Below, piece by piece: positions 1-5,965 of a stretch of 6,310 bases of DNA; position 1 is the first letter of the stretch; every line of letters starts with the position of its first letter. The position numbers and the translations under genes were made by a program. Location of the stretch: positions 1-6,310 of the forward strand of contig SHUN01000183.1 of NCBI GenBank assembly GCA_009697495.1, read 5' to 3'. Origin of the DNA: Bryobacterales bacterium. Its GTDB lineage: Bacteria; Acidobacteriota; Terriglobia; Bryobacterales; Bryobacteraceae. The notes beneath the pieces were generated by a model. The model saw only the letters and a program-made list of their open reading frames with translations, was not told the origin of the DNA and searched no databases.

Positions 1-1215
1 GGTCGCCGGGATTCGATAACGCATGGCATCGCCCTCCCAGCCATCCGGGAGGGCGAATAGCCGGGTCATATAGAGAACGATTTCCTTAGTCTCCCGGTCT
101 TCGTGACCGTAGAAGTTGGAGAGGGTAAGGATCTCGTTTTCGCCGTTTTGGCGGGTGTCGATTTGGCGCACGGTGTTCTGCTTGAGAAGCCCTGTTACCT
201 TATCGGCCTCCGCGATGACGAAGGGATAACGGGGCCGGTTGCCCTTGGGGTTTTCCGGTGTGATGTTACCGAGCCAGTAGATCTTTCCGTTGGAGTGCGG
301 CAGCAGGAAAGAGCAGGCGCTGGGGGAGAAGAAATTTTCGCCCGTTGTGTAGGTCCAGGGCTTGGCTGGGGGAAAGGTACGGCCGCCGTCGTTTGAAACG
401 GTGAACCACTTGTAGCCCGGGAGCTTGGCGCTCTTGTCATTGGAGCCTCGGAGAACCATTAGGACTCGGTTGCGATCCAGGAAGGCGATTGTCGGCTCCA
501 CCATGCCGCGGGTCGTGACGGCGGGGTCACCTTGGACGAGGTTGGACATCGTCCATTCGAGGTCCGCGCCCTTCCATCGGCCGATGGCGACGGCGGCATC
601 GGACCAGGTATAGCCGCCGCCAGGGTTGTAGAGCTTGCCGTCCTTGGCGGGGAAGATCTCCAGCGGCAGCAGGATGTCGCCATTGGGGGCGGTGATGGGC
701 GCTGAGCCGTGGTCACCCAGCATAAAGCCGTTGCGGCCCAGTTGAGCGCCGGGAATCGGGTGCTGGGCGTCGAAGCCCTTATGGATCAACTGGCGGGTCG
801 CGCCGCCATCGATGGTGTAGTAGACACCGTAGTGACGGAGGCCTTCGAGGGGGTCATCGGTGGGGAGGACGGCTTCCATCCAGAATTCGAGGAGCCGCTT
901 CGTTTTGGGGTCGACGAAGCCGGCGCGGGGATGTTTCCGCCACGTTCCGTTTGGACGTTTCTCGCCGGTCTTCGATTCGACAGGTGCGGACCAGGAGCGA
1001 CCGTTGTCGGTGGAAGCGCGGCGGAAGATGGTGTCGATGGTGTCGGAGCGAGACCATCGCTGTTCGATCGAGACCATGTCGGGACCGGTTGATTTGGTGT
1101 AATACGCAATGCCCATGATGGCGGTGCCTTTGCCGGGGGACTTCATGAAGACTTCGGGACGGATGGACGGCTGGCCAGCGGCGGCAAGGGAGGCGAGGAA
1201 GAGACGGCGGCGCAT
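1..1215 (-). CDS. BNR/Asp-box sialidase-like exported protein, C-terminus cut by window edge
   Basis: The minus strand reads open from an ATG at 1215 to the window edge, giving 405 residues with no stop, so the 3' end is missing. The N-terminus MRRRLFLASLAAAG is a short twin-arginine-like leader (R-R-x-L-F-L), suggesting export. A stretch at residues 51-76 has the layout usual in BNR sialidase-type propellers: E51-x-R53-x-S55, D58, D61, R65/R66, then an Asp-box STDNGRSW (68-75). Degenerate Asp-boxes follow at about 134-141 (IDGGAT, with Arg where Trp is usual) and 274-281 (SNDGGRTF). The family (BNR_2/GH33-like six-bladed propellers) includes exo-alpha-sialidases that release terminal sialic acids, but many bacterial members have no proven substrate, so true sialidase activity is not established. 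The product is about the length of typical family members, so little is probably missing. It is divergent from folC, and GGA directly before the ATG is at best a weak ribosome site. Codons end mostly in C, unlike the G-ending codons of the plus-strand genes. Confidence 0.88.
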   Translation of the reverse strand, partial: MRRRLFLASLAAAGQPSIRPEVFMKSPGKGTAIMGIAYYTKSTGPDMVSIEQRWSRSDTIDTIFRRASTDNGRSWSAPVESKTGEKRPNGTWRKHPRAGFVDPKTKRLLEFWMEAVLPTDDPLEGLRHYGVYYTIDGGATRQLIHKGFDAQHPIPGAQLGRNGFMLGDHGSAPITAPNGDILLPLEIFPAKDGKLYNPGGGYTWSDAAVAIGRWKGADLEWTMSNLVQGDPAVTTRGMVEPTIAFLDRNRVLMVLRGSNDKSAKLPGYKWFTVSNDGGRTFPPAKPWTYTTGENFFSPSACSFLLPHSNGKIYWLGNITPENPKGNRPRYPFVIAEADKVTGLLKQNTVRQIDTRQNGENEILTLSNFYGHEDRETKEIVLYMTRLFALPDGWEGDAMRYRIPAT

Positions 1216-1221
1216 TCCGCA

Positions 1222-1227
1222 AGTGTA
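1222..1227 (-). promoter_or_regulatory. Possible -10 box for the sialidase-like gene
   Basis: The minus strand has TACACT (4 of 6 against TATAAT) only 6 nt before the ATG at 1215. A start site at the usual distance would fall on or next to the ATG, giving a leaderless or nearly leaderless transcript. There is no convincing -35 hexamer at 16-18 nt; that position lies inside the palindrome. This is speculative and based only on position and similarity. Confidence 0.22.
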
Positions 1228-1233
1228 AGACAA

Positions 1234-1272
1234 CCTGTGGAAAAGTGGTGCCAGGCACCACTTTTCCACAGG
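1234..1272. repeat. Perfect 39-bp inverted repeat (REP/MITE-like or regulatory palindrome)
   Basis: The arms 1234-1252 and 1254-1272 are exact reverse complements around a single A at 1253. As RNA this would form an 18-bp hairpin with a CAG loop in either direction. The core is GGTGCCAGGCACC, and each arm contains TTTTCCACA or its complement (1236-1244 and 1262-1270). It fills much of the 95-bp gap between two divergent start codons, so it is not placed as a terminator. Perfect intergenic palindromes of this size are typical of REP-type elements mobilised by RAYT (Y1) transposases; no GTAG tetranucleotide flanks it and no transposase is in the window. Alternatives are an operator shared by both genes, a 5'-UTR hairpin, or a paired DnaA-box site. 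The perfect pairing is certain; the role is not. Confidence 0.9.
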
Positions 1273-1299
1273 AGGTGGCGTATTCGTAGTAGTGGGAGC

Positions 1300-1314
1300 A
1301 TGATGGTTATTTGA
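1300..1314 (+). promoter_or_regulatory. Five-codon upstream reading frame overlapping the folC start
   Basis: ATGATGGTTATTTGA encodes M-M-V-I and ends in a TGA that overlaps the folC TTG start (TTGA at 1311-1314). GGGAG at 1294-1298 lies 4 nt before the second ATG (1303) and 12 nt before the TTG, so it suits the mini-ORF better than folC. If ribosomes initiate here, folC could be translated by termination-reinitiation. The arrangement is visible; its use is inferred, and chance is quite possible for so short a frame. Confidence 0.3.
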
Positions 1315-2564
1315 ACTACCCGGAGTCGGTCGACTATCTTTACGCGTTGGGGAATGAGATTCGCACGGCCAAGCTGGGGCTGGAGCGGATGGTGTTGCTG
1401 TCGGAGGCGATGAAGCATCCGGAGCGGAAGTTCCGTGTGGTCCATGTAGCGGGGACGAATGGGAAGGGGTCGACGTCGGCGATGATTGCGGCTGGCTTGC
1501 AAGCGGCGGGGAACCGGGTTGGACTCTTCACATCGCCGCATTTGGTGGAGCCGACGGAGCGGATTGTGATCGACGGGCGGGCGGTGACGGCGCCCGAATT
1601 TTCGGAGGCGTTTGACGCTGTACGCCGGGTGGCGGACCGGATGATGGAAGCGGGCACGCTGGACGCGCACCCGACGTACTTTGAAACCGTTACACTGATG
1701 GCGTTTTGGTGGTTCGCGAAGCAGGAAGTGGACTGGGCGGTTATCGAAGTTGGCTTAGGCGGACGGCTGGACGCGACCAACATTGTGACGCCGCAGCTTT
1801 GCGTAATTACGCCGGTGGATTATGACCATGAGGCGTGGCTGGGCAAGAGCCTGGATGCGATTGCGTTTGAGAAGGCGGGTATCCTGAAGGCCGGGGTTCC
1901 GGCGGTGATGGCACCACAGCGTCCGGTGGCGAGGGACGTGATCGTGAAAAGGGCGGAGTCGGTATTTGCGCCGGTGTTGGATTCGGCGGCGTGGCCAGTG
2001 GCCGAGTTGGAGATTGGCGCGCATGGCAGCCGATTTGTGATCGCGGGGCTGCGGATTGACTGCCCGTTGGCTGGTGAGCATCAAGTGGATAACGCGCGAA
2101 CGGCGGCCGCGGCGTTGAATGCGTTGAACGTGACGCCGGAACAGATTCGGGCAGGGATTGCGGCGGCGCGGTGGCCGGGGCGGTTGGAGATGGTGTCGGA
2201 GTCGCCGGAGATCTGGCTGGACGGGGCGCACAACCCATCGGGGGCGCGGGCGTTGGCGGCGTATATTGCGCGGTTTCACGCGGGCCGGCGCGTGGGGCTG
2301 ATCTTTGGGGCGATGCGGGATAAGTCGGTGGAGGAGATTGCGGGCGTGTTGTTTCCGTTGGCGGACGAGTTGATCCTCACGGCGCCGAACCAGACGCGGG
2401 CGCTGCGGGCGGAGGCGATACTGGGAATGGAGCCGCATGGGAACGTACGGATCGCCGCGGACGTGCGGGCGGCGCTCGCGATGGAACGGCGTTGCGACGT
2501 GTTGTTTTTGGCGGGATCGCTGTACCTGGTAGGAGAGGCGCGGGCGATCCTCGTACAATGGTAG
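1311..2564 (+). CDS. folC: Bifunctional dihydrofolate synthase / folylpolyglutamate synthase
   Basis: This cytoplasmic Mur-ligase-family enzyme joins L-glutamate to dihydropteroate and/or adds further glutamates to tetrahydrofolates, using ATP. The 417-residue product has the family landmarks in order: ATP-binding P-loop HVAGTNGKGST (45-55), SPHL in the folate-contacting region (75-78), VIEVGLGGRLDATN (144-157), YDHEAWLG (171-178), FEKAGILK (186-193) with K188 at the site of the lysine that is carbamylated in relatives, GEHQVDNARTA (255-265), RWPGRLE (287-293) and LDGAHNPSGA (303-312) opening the C-terminal glutamate-ligase domain. The length is normal. The start is TTG: an in-frame TAG at 1290-1292 closes the frame and no ATG or GTG lies between, and MNYPESVDYLYALG matches the usual FolC beginning. 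The ribosome site is weak or distant (GGGAG, 12 nt). plsC follows after 12 bp in the same frame, suggesting co-transcription. Whether it has both activities or one cannot be told here. Confidence 0.96.
   Translation: MNYPESVDYLYALGNEIRTAKLGLERMVLLSEAMKHPERKFRVVHVAGTNGKGSTSAMIAAGLQAAGNRVGLFTSPHLVEPTERIVIDGRAVTAPEFSEAFDAVRRVADRMMEAGTLDAHPTYFETVTLMAFWWFAKQEVDWAVIEVGLGGRLDATNIVTPQLCVITPVDYDHEAWLGKSLDAIAFEKAGILKAGVPAVMAPQRPVARDVIVKRAESVFAPVLDSAAWPVAELEIGAHGSRFVIAGLRIDCPLAGEHQVDNARTAAAALNALNVTPEQIRAGIAAARWPGRLEMVSESPEIWLDGAHNPSGARALAAYIARFHAGRRVGLIFGAMRDKSVEEIAGVLFPLADELILTAPNQTRALRAEAILGMEPHGNVRIAADVRAALAMERRCDVLFLAGSLYLVGEARAILVQW
2554..2559 (+). promoter_or_regulatory. Possible -10 box for plsC inside the end of folC
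   Basis: TACAAT matches TATAAT at 5 of 6 positions and lies 17 nt before the plsC ATG, within the last codons of folC. A transcript from here would have a leader of roughly 10 nt. No good -35 hexamer stands at the expected spacing. Independent expression of plsC is possible but unproven. Confidence 0.25.
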
Positions 2565-2576
2565 TTCCGCCTCCTT

Positions 2577-3299
2577 ATGTCTTTCGCCCTCTTGCGTACT
2601 CTTTTATGGACTGATCCACTCATTGTTGTGGCGACGGCGCTTATGGGTACGTTGAACCTGTTTGCCGCAATCGGGGATAACGGCGGCGACCGCCAGTTTG
2701 TGATGGCGCGGATCTGGTCAAAGATGCTGACCCGTATCATGGGGATGCGGGTGGAGATCACGGGGCTGGAGAATCTGGAGCCGGGTCAGCACTACATATT
2801 CGCCGGGAACCACCGGAGTTATTCCGATACGCCTGCGCTGCTTTCGACGCTGCCGGGAAGTTTTCGGTTTATGGCGAAGGAAGGGCTGTTCAAGATTCCG
2901 CTGCTGGGACATCATTTGCAGTTGGCGGGACACGTGCCGGTTTCGCTGGTGAATCCGCGGGCGGCGTTGAAAAGCCTGCACCGGGCGGCTGAGATGATTC
3001 GGGGCCGGCCGGTTTCGGTGCTGATATTCCCGGAGGGGGGGCGGACGGACGGGACGTTGGAACCGTTCAAGGAAGGCGCGGCGATTATTGGGATTAAGAG
3101 CGGCGTTCCGATAGTGCCGTTTGCACTGATTGGCACGCGGGACGTGCTGCCGATGCATGGGATTGCGATTCGCGGCGGCGCGGTGAGAGTGCGTCTGGGG
3201 AAGCCGATTCAGACGACTGGATTGATCTTCAAGAACAAGACCGAATTGACATTGCAGATAAGAAATGAAGTGGCGGCGTTGCTGGGCGTGGAGCCATAG
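2577..3299 (+). CDS. plsC: 1-acyl-sn-glycerol-3-phosphate acyltransferase (PlsC family)
   Basis: This is a membrane-associated acyltransferase expected to acylate lysophosphatidic acid to phosphatidic acid in phospholipid synthesis. The 240-residue product begins with a hydrophobic segment (about 3-32), a likely membrane anchor, followed by the four LPLAT blocks: NHRSYSD (78-84) with the catalytic H79-x4-D84 pair, a GHVPVS region (118-123), FPEGGRT (151-157; the usual form is FPEGTRS, so one residue differs), and VPIVPFAL (177-184). FKEGA (164-168) is also typical. The ATG at 2577 is the first start after the folC stop at 2562-2564, which is in the same frame. No Shine-Dalgarno is present; instead CCTCCTT directly precedes the ATG. 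Members of this fold also acylate other lysophospholipids or ornithine lipids, so exact substrate is inferred. The gene ends 17 bp before the amidohydrolase. Confidence 0.93.
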   Translation: MSFALLRTLLWTDPLIVVATALMGTLNLFAAIGDNGGDRQFVMARIWSKMLTRIMGMRVEITGLENLEPGQHYIFAGNHRSYSDTPALLSTLPGSFRFMAKEGLFKIPLLGHHLQLAGHVPVSLVNPRAALKSLHRAAEMIRGRPVSVLIFPEGGRTDGTLEPFKEGAAIIGIKSGVPIVPFALIGTRDVLPMHGIAIRGGAVRVRLGKPIQTTGLIFKNKTELTLQIRNEVAALLGVEP

Positions 3300-3308
3300 G
3301 CCTATACT
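3279..3308 (+). promoter_or_regulatory. Possible promoter for the amidohydrolase-sulfatase pair
   Basis: TATACT at 3303-3308 (5 of 6 to TATAAT) is spaced 18 nt from TTGCTG at 3279-3284 (3 of 6 to TTGACA). The -10 ends only 8 nt before the ATG at 3317, so a normal start site would leave a leader of about 2 nt. A 10-bp palindrome ATAGGCCTAT (3296-3305) overlaps both the plsC stop codon and the -10. Sigma-70-type promoter use is a guess from similarity; the -35 match is poor. Confidence 0.3.
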
Positions 3309-3316
3309 CGTAGGCG

Positions 3317-4420
3317 ATGCGTTGCCTACTTTTCTTATTTCCGGCTTTTTTCCCGCTGATGTCGCAGGAGTGGCCGCGGCCTTCCAAAGACGCCGTGATG
3401 TCGATGGAGGAATACGATCCAAAATCGTCGTTGAAGGTGCCGGAACATCCGTTGACGCGGGCGAAGTTCCCGATTATCGATTTTCACAATCATCAGCGGG
3501 GCGAGATGCCGGCGGCGCAGATGGAGAAGTTGATCGGCGAAATGGACAAGATCAACCTGCAGATCATGGTGAATCTGTCGGGCGGATATGGCGACCGGTT
3601 GAAGCGCAATGTGACGGCGATGAAGGCGAAATACAAAGACCGTTTCGCGGTGTTCGCCAATCTGAGTTTCGAGGAGATTGACGCGCCGGATTACTCGGAG
3701 CGGGTGGCGAAGCAGCTGGAGGCGGACTTCCAGAACGGCGCGCAGGGTTTGAAGTTTTTTAAAAACTTTGGAATGGACTTAAGCGATAAAAGCGGAGTGC
3801 GTGTGGAGATCGACGATCCTCGCTTTGATAAGGCGTTTGAGGTTTGCGCGAAGTATAAGATGCCGGTGATGATCCATACGGCGGAACCGAAGGCGTTCTT
3901 TATGCCGTGGGATAAGAACAACGAGCGATGGCTGGAGTTGAAACAGTTTCCGAGCCGGTACCGGCCGGGTGATAAGTATCCGGGTTGGGAAGTGTTGATG
4001 GGGGAGTTGTACCGGCGAATTGAGCGGCATCCGAAAGTGACGTTTGTGAATGCGCATTTGGGTTGGCTGGGAGCGGATTTGGGCCAATTGGGGGCATTGA
4101 TGGACAAGATGCCGAATATGATGACGGAGATCGGGGCGGTGCTGTATGACTTGGGTCGCCAGCCGCGGTTCGCTCGTAAGTGGTTTATCAAGTATCAGGA
4201 CCGCGTGTTATTCGGGAAAGATACCTGGGAGCCGAGTGAGTATCATTACTACTTCCGCGTGTTAGAAACAGATGACGAATATTTTGACTATTACCGGAAG
4301 CGGCACGCGTTTTGGAAGATGTACGGGTTGGACTTACCGGATGAAGTGTTGAAGAAGTTGTATTATCAGAACGCCCTGCGGATTATTCCGGGGTTGGATG
4401 GAGCTAAGTTTCCGAAGTGA
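3317..4420 (+). CDS. Secreted amidohydrolase_2-type TIM-barrel metal hydrolase/decarboxylase
   Basis: The 367-residue product starts with a hydrophobic leader, MRCLLFLFPAFFPLMSQ, that looks like a Sec signal peptide cleaved near residue 16-18, so the enzyme probably works in the periplasm or outside. The mature part carries amidohydrolase-superfamily metal-site signatures: IIDFHNH (53-59, H57-x-H59), KFFKNFG (146-152), MIHTAEP (185-191, H187), VNAHLGW (244-250, H247) and LFGKDTWEP (298-306, D302). These fit the PF04909 group, which includes decarboxylases and lactonase-like hydrolases of cyclic or aromatic carboxylates; the substrate is not recognisable. The ATG at 3317 was chosen because it gives a complete signal peptide. 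It has only a weak TAGGCG upstream. Its stop overlaps the next gene's GTG (GTGA, 4417-4420), so it is translationally coupled to the sulfatase. An exported location is noteworthy since many relatives are cytoplasmic. Confidence 0.88.
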   Translation: MRCLLFLFPAFFPLMSQEWPRPSKDAVMSMEEYDPKSSLKVPEHPLTRAKFPIIDFHNHQRGEMPAAQMEKLIGEMDKINLQIMVNLSGGYGDRLKRNVTAMKAKYKDRFAVFANLSFEEIDAPDYSERVAKQLEADFQNGAQGLKFFKNFGMDLSDKSGVRVEIDDPRFDKAFEVCAKYKMPVMIHTAEPKAFFMPWDKNNERWLELKQFPSRYRPGDKYPGWEVLMGELYRRIERHPKVTFVNAHLGWLGADLGQLGALMDKMPNMMTEIGAVLYDLGRQPRFARKWFIKYQDRVLFGKDTWEPSEYHYYFRVLETDDEYFDYYRKRHAFWKMYGLDLPDEVLKKLYYQNALRIIPGLDGAKFPK

Positions 4421-5841
4421 GCCCCCACGCTTCCCGCCGCCGCTTTTTGCAACTGCTCGCCGGATCGGCGGCGCTCCCCGCCCAAGGCGCGCCGCCGCCG
4501 AACATTGTGTTTATAATGGCCGACGACCTGGGGTACGGCGATCTGGGATGCTATGGCCAGAAGATCATTCAGACGCCGAACATTGATCGTCTGGCGGCGG
4601 AGGGCATCCGGTTTACCGACGCCTATGCCGGCTGCACCGTGTGCGCGCCGTCGCGGTCCGTGTTGATGACGGGCAAGCACATGGGCCACACGTCGGTCCG
4701 CGCCAATACGGGCGGCGTTCCGCTGCTGGCCGAGGACGTGACGGTGGCGGAAGTGTTGAAACAGGCTGGGTACATGACCGGCGCATTCGGCAAGTGGGGC
4801 ATTGGCGATATCGGTTCCGACGGCGTGCCGTGGAAGCAGGGGTTTGATACGTACTACGGCTATTTGCACCAGATACACGCGCACAATCAATATCCGGGTT
4901 TTCTCTTCTCCAATGACGATGTGAGGCCGTTCCCGCAAAACCTTGGCGGGTACAAAGAAATGTACGGGAACGACTTGATTACCAGTATGGCGACCGGGTT
5001 TCTGCGCGAGGCAGGGTCGAAGAAAAAGCCGTTTTTTTTGTACCTGGCTCTGACTCTGCCGCACTTGGAACTCCTGGTGCCCACCGACTCCATGCAGCCC
5101 TACGACAAGACGGTTGTCGAAGACGGGCCGTACCGCGACCTGCGCAATCACTACTCGACCCAGGGCAAGCCGCGCACCTCGTATGCGGGAATGGTTTCGC
5201 GCGTCGACCGGTATGTGGGGACGTTGATGGAGACTGCTAAAGAACTGGGGCTGGAAGACAATACGATCTTCTTTTTCTGCAGCGACAACGGCACGGCGAC
5301 GCCGCTTTGGAACGACAAAGGCTACTTCAACAGCGCGGGCCCTTTCCGGGGACACAAGACGACGATGTACGAGGGCGGCATTCGGACGCCGATGATCGCC
5401 CGGTGGAAGGGGCGCGTGAAACCTGGCGTCAGCAACCTGCCATGGTACTTTGCCGATGTGCTGCCCACGCTGGCGGAACTGGCTGGCACCGTGGCGCCGA
5501 CCGGCTTGGATGGGATCTCGATTGTGCCGGCCTTGCTTGGGAAGAGCGCGCAGAAGAAGCATGACTACATGTACTGGGAGCTGCCCAAATACAACAAAGC
5601 CGCCGGCACCTTCGCCGACGAGACGCCGATGCAGGCGGTGCGCATGGGCAACTGGAAGGGCGTGCGTCCAAAGGCGGGGGGCGCGTTGGAGCTTTACGAT
5701 CTGGCGAAAGATATCGGCGAGAAGACGGATGTCGCGGCGAAGTTCCCGGCGGTGGTGAAAAAGCTGGAAGCGATCTGCAAGACGGCGCGGCACGCTCCCC
5801 GCCCACAGAAGGATATTCCGAATCCGCATTTTCCGGGTTAG
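4417..5841 (+). CDS. Exported type I sulfatase (arylsulfatase-like, formylglycine-dependent)
   Basis: The enzyme would hydrolyse a sulfate ester after a cysteine is converted to formylglycine. The 474-residue product opens with a twin-arginine leader, SRRRFLQLLAGSAALPAQGA (6-25), directing folded export. Alkaline-phosphatase-fold landmarks follow: NIVFIMADDLGYGDLGCYG (29-47) with metal ligands D36 and D37; the signature CAPSRSVLMTGK (76-87) with C76 as formylglycine precursor and R80; GKWGIGD (125-131) with K126; PHLEL (215-219) with H216 as likely active-site His; SDNG (289-292) with D290 and N291; and GHKTTMYEGGIRTP (312-325) with K314. The common GKWHLG motif lacks its His here. Length is normal. 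The GTG start at 4417 overlaps the amidohydrolase stop by 4 nt and TGGAG lies 13 nt upstream; no other start gives the full Tat motif. Natural substrate (aryl, sugar or polysaccharide sulfate) is unknown. Formylglycine formation needs a maturase encoded elsewhere; export by Tat fits a cytoplasmic maturase. Confidence 0.95.
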   Translation: MSPHASRRRFLQLLAGSAALPAQGAPPPNIVFIMADDLGYGDLGCYGQKIIQTPNIDRLAAEGIRFTDAYAGCTVCAPSRSVLMTGKHMGHTSVRANTGGVPLLAEDVTVAEVLKQAGYMTGAFGKWGIGDIGSDGVPWKQGFDTYYGYLHQIHAHNQYPGFLFSNDDVRPFPQNLGGYKEMYGNDLITSMATGFLREAGSKKKPFFLYLALTLPHLELLVPTDSMQPYDKTVVEDGPYRDLRNHYSTQGKPRTSYAGMVSRVDRYVGTLMETAKELGLEDNTIFFFCSDNGTATPLWNDKGYFNSAGPFRGHKTTMYEGGIRTPMIARWKGRVKPGVSNLPWYFADVLPTLAELAGTVAPTGLDGISIVPALLGKSAQKKHDYMYWELPKYNKAAGTFADETPMQAVRMGNWKGVRPKAGGALELYDLAKDIGEKTDVAAKFPAVVKKLEAICKTARHAPRPQKDIPNPHFPG

Positions 5842-5846
5842 GAAAG

Positions 5847-5865
5847 TTTAGGGAACTCTAGCGGG
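5847..5865 (+). repeat. Diverged 19-nt direct repeat, copy 1
   Basis: TTTAGGGAACTCTAGCGGG, just after the sulfatase stop, aligns without gaps to the segment at 5912-5930, with 14 of 19 positions identical. The shared skeleton is TTTnGGGnAnTCTAGCnGn. The pair could be binding sites or chance. Confidence 0.35.
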
Positions 5866-5911
5866 CGCGGCTTCGCAGGTAATCTCAACCATGCTGCCGG
5901 GTGCTTAAACG

Positions 5912-5930
5912 TTTCGGGGATTCTAGCCGA
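5912..5930 (+). repeat. Diverged 19-nt direct repeat, copy 2
   Basis: TTTCGGGGATTCTAGCCGA is the second copy, 65 nt downstream of the first. Its ends can pair (TTTCGG at 5912-5917 with CCGAAA at 5927-5932, 9-nt loop), giving a weak hairpin without a T-run, so it is not a convincing terminator of the sulfatase transcript. No strong terminator is visible between 5842 and 5965. Confidence 0.3.
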
Positions 5931-5965
5931 AAACACTCCCTGGCGGCGAGTGGCTCGGAAACGGC

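Noticed and set aside
1755..2558. 267-residue open frame antisense to folC
   Set aside because: Arg/Pro/His-rich shadow of folC, with no motifs and no start context.
2718..3422. 234-residue antisense frame over plsC and the amidohydrolase start
   Set aside because: It spans two real genes on the other strand and has low-complexity basic composition.
3752..3769. T6A5 tract in the amidohydrolase as a possible -1 slippery site
   Set aside because: The codons are TTT TTT AAA AAC, which do not fit the X XXY YYZ phase, and the encoded KFFKNFG is part of the conserved protein, so the tract is explained by coding.
5022..5039. A5 and T8 homopolymers in the sulfatase as a phase-variation switch
   Set aside because: They encode KKKPFFLYL, a usual sulfatase sequence, and the frame is intact; a T8 tract alone is weak evidence for phase variation.
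4366..5829. 487-residue open frame antisense to the sulfatase
   Set aside because: It is the complement of a clearly conserved sulfatase, its translation is rich in Arg/His/Pro with no recognisable motif, and long antisense frames are expected in GC-rich DNA.
5912..5932. Intrinsic terminator after the sulfatase
   Set aside because: The stem is only 6 bp with a 9-nt loop and no T-run follows, so it does not meet the pattern.
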